A DNA stretch of 33,829 bases from Pseudomonas donghuensis (GTDB lineage: Bacteria; Pseudomonadota; Gammaproteobacteria; Pseudomonadales; Pseudomonadaceae), in NCBI RefSeq assembly GCF_000259195.1, contig NZ_JH650758.1:236968-270796 (forward strand), read 5' to 3'. This document shows positions 8,130 to 15,918 of this stretch, piece by piece; within the stretch, counting starts at the first letter, position 1, and every line of letters begins with the position of its first letter. Both the position numbers and the translations under genes were made by a program. Below the pieces are notes generated by a model. The model ran no database searches, was not told where the DNA came from, and saw only the letters and a program-made list of their open reading frames with translations.

Positions 8130-9956
8130 CTAGAGCTGCAGGCCGGCGTCCTGGTCTGGGCTGCGCACAAAGCGATAGCCGAGCACCCGCAAGCCGTCGC
8201 TACGCCGAGTCAGGGTGTTGCCCGCGCCCAATGCGCTGCCGGCCAGCAGGGCATGGGCGTCATCCAGTGGCTGGACCACGAATTCACCCAGGGTTTCGCC
8301 TTTGCGCCGGCCCTGGGCCAGCAGCAGGCCCTGATCGATGCGCAAGGTCAGGCCGTCGAGCAACGGTTCGCGCTCGTTGGGGCTGATCAGGCGATAGCGT
8401 CCGACACTGGCTTGCCAGTCGGCGGGTATCGGTCCGGGGTCAATGCGCTCGCCCAGTGGCAGGGTCTGGCCGTGGCGCCTGACTGCCAGCACTTCTTTGC
8501 CCGCGACGCTGATCACATCCAGCTGAAGTTGTTCGAGCAGGCCCAGATCCAGCGACCACAAGCCCAACAGTTTTTTCTGTGCCCGCAGCCAGCCTTGACT
8601 GTCGCGCAGCAGTTCGACGCGCTTGCCGCCCAGTTCGGCAAACAGTTGATGGCGCTGGTCCTTGAGGCGGATCACGCCCAACGGGCTGGCGTACAACCCG
8701 GCCAGGCGCTGGCGGTCGCGAGGGCTGGGCGCCGCGGCAGCGGCCAGCGGCGGCAGGCTCGGCGCACAGTCGCGCGGGCAGACGAGCTGGTTGCCTTGGG
8801 CCTGGAGCATCAGGCGCAGGGCCTGAGTGGCCACTTCGCTGACCAGTGCTTCGGCGGTGTCGGCATTGGCCATCACCACCACCGCCAGCTGTGGCTCGGG
8901 TAGCACGCTCAGTTGCGCGGCAAAATCGCCAGTCGAGCCACTGTGTTGCCATTGTTGCAGCTGCGGCCCGATGCGCGGGTCGCCGCAAGGGCCCAGGTAC
9001 CAGGCAAGGCCTATAGGGCAGTCGAAGTCCAGGGCATTGGCACGGTTCTGTTGGCGGAACATCTCGGCAACCGACTGCTGGCTCAGCAGCTGCCTGCCAT
9101 CGAAACGTCCCTGGGCGAACAGCATTTGCACGAACTGGCCAACATCCCGTGGCGTGGTCCACAAGCCGCCGGCGGGCAGGTCGCGGATCTCCTCGTCGCT
9201 GCTGGGCTGACCTTGCAGGTAGCCTCGGGCGCGATAGGGTTGCAGCTCGCTATTGCCGACGAAACTCGAATGTTCCATGGCCAACGGTTGCAACAGGTGC
9301 TGCTGCAGGCGGGTTTCAAATGGTTGCCCGCTGCTGCGCTCGATGGCTGCACCGAGCAGGGCAAAACCCAGGTTGGAATAGGCCATCTGCGTGCCCGGCG
9401 GATTGTTCAGCCACAACCCCGAGGCCTTCTGCGGCAGGTACTTCAATGGATCATCAGTGCGCAGGCGAGGCAGGAATTCGCTCGGCAGGCCGGCCTGGTG
9501 GCTGAGCAGGCGGCGCAAGGTGATGGCGTCGTTGGCGCTGCGGGCATCGGCGTGAAAGCGCGAGCGCACGCGAAACTCCGGCAGGGTGCGTGACAACGGT
9601 GCGTCCAGGCTCAGGCGCTGCTGCTCGACCAGTTGCAGGGTGGCGCTGGCAGTGAACAGCTTGGACAGAGAACCGGCGCGAAACGCCGTGGTTGGTGTTA
9701 CACGCATGTGTAGCGCCTCGTCAGCCAGACCGAAACCTTCGGCCCAGACCAGCTCCTGGCCGTCGATCAGCGCCAGCGACAGGCCGGGCACGTGGTTCTT
9801 GCGCATCTGCTCGGGGATGCTCTGGCGCAAGTGTTCGATGACCGCCCGATAGTCGCCCTTGCCGATCGGCGGCAGGCTCGTCGGCGCCCGTTCGCCGCAA
9901 CCGGTATTGACGAGCAGCAGGCCGAACAATGAAGCAAGGCGAAGCGAGCGAAGCAT
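8130..9956 (-). CDS. Beta-lactamase-fold serine hydrolase, exported
   Basis: A 608-aa serine hydrolase of the class C beta-lactamase/esterase EstB/DD-peptidase group. The N-terminus (MLRSLRLASLFGLLLVNTGC) looks like an export signal with a possible but imperfect lipobox at C20. Catalytic SxxK is S96-L-S-K99, the YxN motif is Y193-S-N195, and an HSG motif precedes STGDFAAQL. The last ~200 residues (after about 400) form a separate beta-rich domain. It ends 3 bp from the convergent rstB. The substrate could be a peptide, ester or cell-wall fragment; penicillin hydrolysis is unlikely to be its main job. Confidence 0.82.
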   Translation of the reverse strand: MLRSLRLASLFGLLLVNTGCGERAPTSLPPIGKGDYRAVIEHLRQSIPEQMRKNHVPGLSLALIDGQELVWAEGFGLADEALHMRVTPTTAFRAGSLSKLFTASATLQLVEQQRLSLDAPLSRTLPEFRVRSRFHADARSANDAITLRRLLSHQAGLPSEFLPRLRTDDPLKYLPQKASGLWLNNPPGTQMAYSNLGFALLGAAIERSSGQPFETRLQQHLLQPLAMEHSSFVGNSELQPYRARGYLQGQPSSDEEIRDLPAGGLWTTPRDVGQFVQMLFAQGRFDGRQLLSQQSVAEMFRQQNRANALDFDCPIGLAWYLGPCGDPRIGPQLQQWQHSGSTGDFAAQLSVLPEPQLAVVVMANADTAEALVSEVATQALRLMLQAQGNQLVCPRDCAPSLPPLAAAAAPSPRDRQRLAGLYASPLGVIRLKDQRHQLFAELGGKRVELLRDSQGWLRAQKKLLGLWSLDLGLLEQLQLDVISVAGKEVLAVRRHGQTLPLGERIDPGPIPADWQASVGRYRLISPNEREPLLDGLTLRIDQGLLLAQGRRKGETLGEFVVQPLDDAHALLAGSALGAGNTLTRRSDGLRVLGYRFVRSPDQDAGLQL

Positions 9957-10122
9957 GAGGCACCTGGGCGGGAATGGCGGTCAGTGCATGCTAGGGCAGG
10001 GGCCTGCGGCAATCTTTGAGCGGATTGTCGGGAAACTGTTAAAGACTGTGCCACGGCGACCTGCAACGCCCCTTTGTCGCTCTTTGACGCTTTCGGCAAT
10101 TCCCCTGTCGTTTTTGCATCTG

Positions 10123-10130
10123 GGCGACAT
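10123..10130. promoter_or_regulatory. GGCGACAT element upstream of the dipeptidase-dgc genes
   Basis: GGCGACAT lies 76 bp before the dipeptidase start, within the partly palindromic GGGCGACATTGCCC (10122-10135). The same octamer appears in the gbcA/gbcB gap and upstream of glyA. All three groups are expected to be activated by the AraC-family regulator GbdR, so it is a candidate half-site. The remaining sequence of the 250-bp divergent gap (9957-10206) shows no gene. Confidence 0.4.
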
Positions 10131-10206
10131 TGCCCCTAGGCATATGCTGGCCCCAAAGCGCCGGCAGACGATTCGGCGCAGGTTTACCAATAAAGGGGAC
10201 AGCCTG

Positions 10207-11184
10207 ATGAGCCCAGCCGAATTACACGCAGACAGCATCGTTATCGACGGGCTGATCATTGCCAAATGGAACCGCGAGCTGTTCGAGGACATGCGCAAGG
10301 GTGGCTTGACTGCGGCCAACTGCACGGTGTCGGTCTGGGAAGGCTTCCAGGCCACGGTCAACAACATCGCCGCCAGCCAGAAGCTGATCCGCGAGAACAG
10401 CGACCTGGTGATGCCGGTGCGTACCACCGCCGACATCCGCAAGGCCAAGGAAGTGGGCAAGACCGGCATCCTCTTCGGCTTCCAGAACGCCCATGCTTTC
10501 GAAGACCAGATCGGCTATGTCGAGGTGTTCAAGCAGCTGGGCGTAGGCATCGTGCAGATGTGCTACAACACCCAGAACCTGGTCGGCACCGGCTGCTACG
10601 AGCGTGATGGCGGGTTGTCGGGCTTTGGCCGCGAGATCGTCGCCGAGATGAACCGCGTCGGGGTCATGTGCGACCTGTCCCATGTCGGTTCCAAAACGTC
10701 CGAAGAAGTCATCCTCGAATCGAAAAAACCGGTGTGCTACTCCCACTGCCTGCCTTCCGGGCTCAAGGAGCACCCGCGCAACAAGTCCGATGAAGAGCTC
10801 AAGTTCATTGCCGACCACGGCGGTTTCGTCGGCGTGACCATGTTCGCGCCGTTCCTGGCCAAGGGCATCGATTCGACCATCGACGACTATGCCGAAGCTA
10901 TCGAATACACCATGAACATCGTCGGTGAAGACTCCATCGGTATCGGTACCGACTTCACCCAGGGCCACGGCCAGGACTTCTTCGAGTACCTGACCCACGA
11001 CAAGGGCTACGCCCGGCGCCTGACCAACTTCGGCAAGATCATCAACCCGCTGGGCATCCGCACCGTGGGCGAGTTCCCCAACCTTACCGAGACCCTGCTC
11101 AATCGCGGCCATTCCGAGCGCGTGGTGCGCAAGATCATGGGCGAGAACTGGGTCAACGTGCTCAAGGATGTCTGGGGCGAATAA
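10207..11184 (+). CDS. M19-type (renal dipeptidase family) amidohydrolase, betaine locus
   Basis: A 325-aa TIM-barrel protein of the membrane dipeptidase family M19, homologue of PAO1 PA5396. Preserved motifs: CDLSHVG, YSHC and IGTDFTQG. Departures: the usual first metal motif (GHxD) is replaced by DGLIIAKW (residues 14-21), and the usual EGGH region reads QNAH. No signal peptide is present, so it is cytoplasmic. I chose ATG 10207 (MSPAELHADSIVIDG) because AAAGGGGAC lies upstream; the frame is open for 348 bp before it but looks non-coding. It starts the group running into dgcA, suggesting a betaine- or dimethylglycine-related substrate that is not known. Confidence 0.85.
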   Translation: MSPAELHADSIVIDGLIIAKWNRELFEDMRKGGLTAANCTVSVWEGFQATVNNIAASQKLIRENSDLVMPVRTTADIRKAKEVGKTGILFGFQNAHAFEDQIGYVEVFKQLGVGIVQMCYNTQNLVGTGCYERDGGLSGFGREIVAEMNRVGVMCDLSHVGSKTSEEVILESKKPVCYSHCLPSGLKEHPRNKSDEELKFIADHGGFVGVTMFAPFLAKGIDSTIDDYAEAIEYTMNIVGEDSIGIGTDFTQGHGQDFFEYLTHDKGYARRLTNFGKIINPLGIRTVGEFPNLTETLLNRGHSERVVRKIMGENWVNVLKDVWGE

Positions 11185-11259
11185 GCCGCCAGTAACCGTC
11201 TTCCGCCCCCTGCCACAGGCGCAGGGGCAGCCAACCAAAATTTCTGGAGTTCAGTTTCC

Positions 11260-11790
11260 ATGGCCAAGATCGCCCCGCAATTGCCTATCGAAGTCGACAG
11301 CGAGACCGGTGTCTGGACCAGCGATGCCCTGCCGATGCTGTACGTGCCGCGGCATTTCTTCGTCAACAACCACATGGGTATCGAGGAAGTGCTGGGCGCC
11401 GACGCCTATGCCGAGATCCTCTACAAGGCCGGTTACAAGTCCGCCTGGCACTGGTGCGAGAAAGAGGCTGAATGCCACGGCCTCGAAGGCGTGGCGGTGT
11501 TCGAACACTACATGAAGCGCCTGTCCCAGCGCGGCTGGGGCCTGTTCAAGATCCAGGACATTGACCTGGACAAGGGCACTGCCAGCGTCAAGCTCGAGCA
11601 CTCAGCGTTCGTCTATGTCTACGGCAAGGTCGGGCGCAAGGTCGATTACATGTTCACCGGTTGGTTCGCCGGGGCCATGGACCAGATCCTGGCGGCCCGC
11701 GGCAGCAACATTCGTACGGTCGCCGAGCAGGTCTACGGCGGTTCGGAAGAAGGCCACGACGATGGCCTGTTCATCGTCAAGCCGTTGTAA
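11260..11790 (+). CDS. DUF5943-like protein in the dgc operon
   Basis: A 176-aa cytoplasmic protein (MAKIAPQLPIEVDSETGVW), homologue of PAO1 PA5397. It resembles the DUF5943 family and, more loosely, 4-vinyl-reductase (V4R)-like ligand-binding domains, with the FEHYMKRLSQRGWGLFKI core and the VEQVYGGSEEGHDDG tail. No catalytic residues can be named. It sits 75 bp after the dipeptidase homologue and 15 bp before dgcA, so it is almost certainly co-expressed with dimethylglycine demethylase. Possible roles are cofactor or formaldehyde handling or an accessory subunit; none is shown by the sequence. Confidence 0.8.
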   Translation: MAKIAPQLPIEVDSETGVWTSDALPMLYVPRHFFVNNHMGIEEVLGADAYAEILYKAGYKSAWHWCEKEAECHGLEGVAVFEHYMKRLSQRGWGLFKIQDIDLDKGTASVKLEHSAFVYVYGKVGRKVDYMFTGWFAGAMDQILAARGSNIRTVAEQVYGGSEEGHDDGLFIVKPL

Positions 11791-11805
11791 GTCGAGGATC
11801 CCGCC

Positions 11806-13866
11806 ATGGCTTTCGAAGCAATGTTCCAGCCGATCCAGATCGGCAAACTGACCATCCGCAACCGGGTATTGAGCACCGCGCACGCCGAGGTCTACGCCAC
11901 CGACGGCGGCATGACCACCGAGCGCTACGTGAAGTACTACGAAGAGAAAGCCAAGGGCGGCATCGGCCTGGCCATTTGCGGTGGCTCCTCGGTGGTGGCG
12001 ATCGACAGCCCGCAGGAATGGTGGGCCTCGGTGAACCTCTCGACCGACCGCATCATCCCGCACTTTCAGAACCTGGCTGATGCCATGCACAAGCATGGCG
12101 CCAAGATCATGATCCAGATTACCCACATGGGCCGCCGCTCGCGCTGGGATGGCTTCAACTGGCCAACCCTGATGTCGCCATCGGGGGTGCGCGAGCCGGT
12201 GCACCGTGCCACCTGCAAGACCATCGAGCCGGAAGAGATCTGGCGGGTGATCGGCAACTACGCGCAAGCCGCGCGCCGGGCCAAAGAAGGCGGCCTGGAT
12301 GGCGTCGAGCTGTCGGCGGTGCACCAGCACATGATCGACCAGTTCTGGAGCCCGCGGGTCAACAAGCGTACCGACGAATGGGGCGGCACGTTTGAAGGCC
12401 GGATGAAATTCGGCCTGGAAGTGCTCAAGGCCGTGCGTGCTGAAGTCGGCCCGGATTTTTGCGTGGGCATGCGCATCTGCGGTGACGAATTCCATCCCGA
12501 TGGCCTTAGCCACGAGGACATGAAGGAAATCGCCAAGTACTACGATGCCACCGGCATGCTGGATTTCTTCGGCGTGATCGGTTCGGGGTGCGACACCCAC
12601 AATACCCTGGCCAACGTTATCCCCAACATGAGCTTCCCGCCCGAGCCGTTCCTGCACCTGGCGGCCGGCATCAAGGAAGTGGTCAAGGTACCGGTGCTGC
12701 ACGCGCAGAACATCAAGGACCCCAACCAGGCCACGCGCATCCTCGAAGGCGGCTATGTCGACATGGTCGGCATGACCCGCGCGCACATCGCCGACCCGCA
12801 CCTGATTGCCAAGATCAAGATGGGCCAGATCGACCAGATCAAGCAGTGCGTCGGTGCCAACTACTGCATCGACCGCCAGTACCAGGGCCTGGATGTGCTG
12901 TGCATCCAGAACGCGGCAACCTCCCGTGAATACATGGGCGTGCCGCACATCATCGAGAAAAGCACCGGGCCCAAGCGCAAGGTGGTGGTGGTCGGCGCCG
13001 GGCCTGCGGGGATGGAAGCCGCTCGTGTGGCGGCCGAACGCGGCCATGACGTCACCCTGTTCGAGAAGAAAGACGCCATCGGCGGGCAGATCAGCATCGC
13101 TGCCAAGGCGCCGCAACGCGACCAGATCGCCGGTATCACCCGTTGGTATCAACTGGAGCTGGCGCGCCTGAAGGTCGACCTGCGCCTGGGCACTGCGGCC
13201 GATATCGACACCATCCAGGACTTGCGTGCGGACATTATCGTGCTGGCGGTGGGCGGCCATCCGTTCATCGAGCAGAACGAACACTGGGGCGCCGCCGAAG
13301 GGCTGGTGGTCAGCAGTTGGGACGTGCTCGACGGCAAGGTGGCGCCGGGCAAGAACGTGCTGGTGTACGACACCATCTGCGAATTCACCGGCATGTCGGT
13401 AGCCGACTACATCGCCGACAAAGGCAGCCAGGTCGAGATCGTCACCGACGACATCAAGCCGGGCGTGGCCATTGGCGGCACGTCGTTCCCGACCTACTAC
13501 CGCAGCATGTACCCCAAGGAAGTGATCATGACCGGCGACCTGATGCTGGAAAAGGTCTACCGCGAGGGCGACAAGCTGGTGGCGGTGCTGGAGAACGAAT
13601 ACACCGGTGCCAAAGAGGAGCGGGTGGTCGACCAGGTGGTGATCGAGAACGGCGTGCGCCCGGACGAGGCGCTGTACTACGGGCTCAAGGAAGGTTCGCG
13701 GAACAAGGGTCAGATCGATATCGAAGCCCTGTTCGCGATCAAGCCGCAGCCGATCCTCAGCCAACCGGGCGAAGGCTACCTGCTGTACCGCATCGGTGAC
13801 TGCGTGGCGCAGCGCAATACACACGCGGCCATTTACGACGCACTTCGGCTTTGTAAGGATTTCTAA
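11806..13866 (+). CDS. dgcA: Dimethylglycine demethylase subunit DgcA
   Basis: A 686-aa flavoprotein of the trimethylamine dehydrogenase/2,4-dienoyl-CoA reductase type. Residues 1-370 are an old-yellow-enzyme FMN barrel (FQPIQIGKLTIRNRVL start). Then comes an iron-sulphur loop, then an ADP/FAD-binding region (VVVVGAGPAGMEAARVAAERG, near 390). The cluster loop reads C348-VG-A351-NY-C354 then C366; the second of the four usual cysteines is Ala. With DgcB it demethylates dimethylglycine to sarcosine, passing electrons to EtfAB. The start follows GAGGATCCCGCC. A strong hairpin separates it from dgcB. Confidence 0.92.
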   Translation: MAFEAMFQPIQIGKLTIRNRVLSTAHAEVYATDGGMTTERYVKYYEEKAKGGIGLAICGGSSVVAIDSPQEWWASVNLSTDRIIPHFQNLADAMHKHGAKIMIQITHMGRRSRWDGFNWPTLMSPSGVREPVHRATCKTIEPEEIWRVIGNYAQAARRAKEGGLDGVELSAVHQHMIDQFWSPRVNKRTDEWGGTFEGRMKFGLEVLKAVRAEVGPDFCVGMRICGDEFHPDGLSHEDMKEIAKYYDATGMLDFFGVIGSGCDTHNTLANVIPNMSFPPEPFLHLAAGIKEVVKVPVLHAQNIKDPNQATRILEGGYVDMVGMTRAHIADPHLIAKIKMGQIDQIKQCVGANYCIDRQYQGLDVLCIQNAATSREYMGVPHIIEKSTGPKRKVVVVGAGPAGMEAARVAAERGHDVTLFEKKDAIGGQISIAAKAPQRDQIAGITRWYQLELARLKVDLRLGTAADIDTIQDLRADIIVLAVGGHPFIEQNEHWGAAEGLVVSSWDVLDGKVAPGKNVLVYDTICEFTGMSVADYIADKGSQVEIVTDDIKPGVAIGGTSFPTYYRSMYPKEVIMTGDLMLEKVYREGDKLVAVLENEYTGAKEERVVDQVVIENGVRPDEALYYGLKEGSRNKGQIDIEALFAIKPQPILSQPGEGYLLYRIGDCVAQRNTHAAIYDALRLCKDF

Positions 13867-13884
13867 GGCAGCTGCAAGCGGCAA

Positions 13885-13939
13885 GCTTCAAGCGGTAAGC
13901 AAGAGCAACGCGGTGTTGCCCTTGCTTGCGGCTTGAGGC
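13885..13939. repeat. Long hairpin between dgcA and dgcB
   Basis: The arms GCTTCAAGCGGTAAGCAAG (13885-13903) and CTTGCTTGCGGCTTGAGGC (13921-13939) are near-complementary. The centre, GCAAC-GCGGT-GTTGC, extends the stem to a 5-nt loop. No U-tract follows. It lies 18 bp after the dgcA stop and 30 bp before the dgcB start, so it is likely an mRNA-processing or stability element setting the DgcA:DgcB ratio. It resembles AGCGGCAAGC-type intergenic repeats of pseudomonads. Confidence 0.75.
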
Positions 13940-13968
13940 TTGAGGCTTGCACCTGAAAGGTGCCTCTG

Positions 13969-15918
13969 ATGTTGAACACCCTTATCCCCATCCTCCTGTT
14001 CGCCGCCCTGGGCCTTGCCGTCCTCGGCGCGCTGCGGCGCGTGCGGATGTGGCGCCAGGGTCGGCCGTCGAAGGTCGATCTGCTGGGCGGCCTGCTGGCC
14101 ATGCCACGGCGCTATATGGTCGACCTGCACCACGTGGTCGCCCGCGACAAGTACATGGCCAACACTCACGTGGCCACGGCTGGCGGCTTCGTCCTGGCAG
14201 CGGTGCTGGCGATTCTGGTGCATGGCTTTGGCCTGCATAACAAGATCCTTGGGTTTGCCTTGCTGTTCGCCACCGTGCTGATGTTCGGCGGTGCGCTGTT
14301 CGTCTACAAACGCCGCCTCAACCCGCCAGCACGGTTGTCGAAAGGCCCGTGGATGCGCCTGCCGAAAAGCCTGCTGGTGTTTGCCGCGAGCTTCTTCATC
14401 GCCACCTTGCCGGTGGCCGGGATTCTCCCGCAGGGCTTCGGCGGCTGGCTGTTGGTGGCGTTGCTGGGGATTGGCGTGCTGTGGGGCGTGTCCGAGCTGT
14501 TCTTCGGCATGACCTGGGGCGGGCCGATGAAGCACGCCTTCGCCGGTGCCCTGCACCTGGCCTGGCACCGGCGCGCCGAGCGCTTTGGCGGTGGCCGTTC
14601 GACCGGGCTCAAACCCATCGACCTTGAGGACCCGCAGGCGTTGCTGGGGGTAGAAAAGCCCAAGGATTTCACCTGGAACCAACTGCTCGGCTTTGACGCC
14701 TGCGTACAGTGCGGCAAGTGCGAGGCCGTGTGCCCGGCGTTTGCCGCAGGCCAGCCGCTGAACCCGAAAAAACTCATCCAGGACATGGTCGTTGGCCTGG
14801 CCGGCGGCACCGATGCCAAGTTTGCCGGCAGCCCGTACCCTGGCAAGCCGATCGGCGAGCATGGCGGCAACCCGCATCAGCCGATCGTCAACGGCCTGGT
14901 CGATGCCGAGACCCTGTGGTCGTGCACCACCTGCCGCGCCTGCGTCGAGGAATGCCCGATGATGATCGAGCACGTCGATGCCATCGTCGACATGCGTCGC
15001 CACCTGACCCTGGAAAAAGGCGCGACGCCGAACAAGGGCGCCGAGGTGCTGGACAACCTGATCGCCACCGACAACCCTGGCGGCTTCGCCCCGGGTGGGC
15101 GGATGAACTGGGCGGCGGACCTCAACCTCAACCTGCTCGGTGACATCAAGACCGCCGAAGTACTGTTCTGGGTCGGCGATGGTGCCTTTGACATGCGTAA
15201 CCAGCGCACCCTGCGGGCTTTTGTCAAAGTGCTGAAAGCTGCGCAAGTAGACTTTGCCGTGCTCGGCCTGGAAGAGCGCGACAGCGGTGACGTGGCCCGG
15301 CGCCTGGGCGACGAAGCGACCTTCCAGCAACTGGCCAAGCGCAATATCCAGACCATGGCCAAGTACAGCTTCAAGCGCATCGTCACCTGCGACCCGCACA
15401 GCTTCCATGTGCTCAAGAACGAGTACGGTGCCTTCGGCGGCAACTACCTGGTGCAGCACCACAGCACCTACATCGCCGAACTGATCGCCGCTGGTGCGCT
15501 CAACCTTGGCCAGCACAAGGGCGGCAGCGTGACCTATCACGACCCGTGCTACCTGGGTCGTTACAACGGCGAGTACGAGGCGCCGCGTGAAGTGCTGCGC
15601 GCCCTCGGCATCGAGGTCAAGGAGATGCAGCGTTCGGGCTTCCGCTCACGCTGCTGCGGCGGTGGCGGCGGTGCGCCGATTACCGATATTCCTGGCAAAC
15701 AGCGTATCCCCGACATGCGCATGGACGACATCCGCGAGACCGCCGCCGAATTGGTTGCCGTGGGTTGTCCACAGTGCACGGCGATGCTCGAAGGCGTGGT
15801 CGAACCGCGTCCGTTGATCAAGGACCTGGCCGAACTGGTCGCCGACGCCATCCTCGAAGAACCGGCCTCGGCGAGCAAACCCGCCCCGGCAAAGCGTGAA
15901 CCTGCGGAGGTGCACTGA
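13969..15918 (+). CDS. dgcB: Dimethylglycine demethylase iron-sulphur subunit DgcB
   Basis: A 649-aa membrane-linked Fe-S protein. The first ~185 residues hold several hydrophobic helices (LIPILLFAALGLAVLGAL; later GGWLLVALLGIGVLWGV). Two 4Fe-4S motifs follow: C245-x2-C248-x2-C251-x3-C255 and C319-x2-C322-x2-C325-x3-C329. A CCG-type domain has CYLGRYNG, SRCCGGGGGAP and CPQC. The design is that of GlcF/HdrD-like electron carriers feeding ETF or quinone. ATG 13969 was chosen because AAAGG lies 8 nt upstream; a GTG three codons earlier overlaps that site. Its stop overlaps the etfA start (ATGA). Confidence 0.92.
   Translation: MLNTLIPILLFAALGLAVLGALRRVRMWRQGRPSKVDLLGGLLAMPRRYMVDLHHVVARDKYMANTHVATAGGFVLAAVLAILVHGFGLHNKILGFALLFATVLMFGGALFVYKRRLNPPARLSKGPWMRLPKSLLVFAASFFIATLPVAGILPQGFGGWLLVALLGIGVLWGVSELFFGMTWGGPMKHAFAGALHLAWHRRAERFGGGRSTGLKPIDLEDPQALLGVEKPKDFTWNQLLGFDACVQCGKCEAVCPAFAAGQPLNPKKLIQDMVVGLAGGTDAKFAGSPYPGKPIGEHGGNPHQPIVNGLVDAETLWSCTTCRACVEECPMMIEHVDAIVDMRRHLTLEKGATPNKGAEVLDNLIATDNPGGFAPGGRMNWAADLNLNLLGDIKTAEVLFWVGDGAFDMRNQRTLRAFVKVLKAAQVDFAVLGLEERDSGDVARRLGDEATFQQLAKRNIQTMAKYSFKRIVTCDPHSFHVLKNEYGAFGGNYLVQHHSTYIAELIAAGALNLGQHKGGSVTYHDPCYLGRYNGEYEAPREVLRALGIEVKEMQRSGFRSRCCGGGGGAPITDIPGKQRIPDMRMDDIRETAAELVAVGCPQCTAMLEGVVEPRPLIKDLAELVADAILEEPASASKPAPAKREPAEVH

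Noticed and set aside
9859..10206. N-terminal extension of the dipeptidase homologue to 9859
   Set aside because: The extra 116 codons overlap the start of the divergent serine hydrolase gene; ATG 10207 has a clear ribosome site.
11602..13884. A 760-codon open frame antisense to dgcA
   Set aside because: A shadow of the GC-rich codon pattern of dgcA; composition is dominated by His/Asp/Val/Leu runs typical of antisense frames. The same applies to the long antisense frames at 13888-15540 and 31167-33188.
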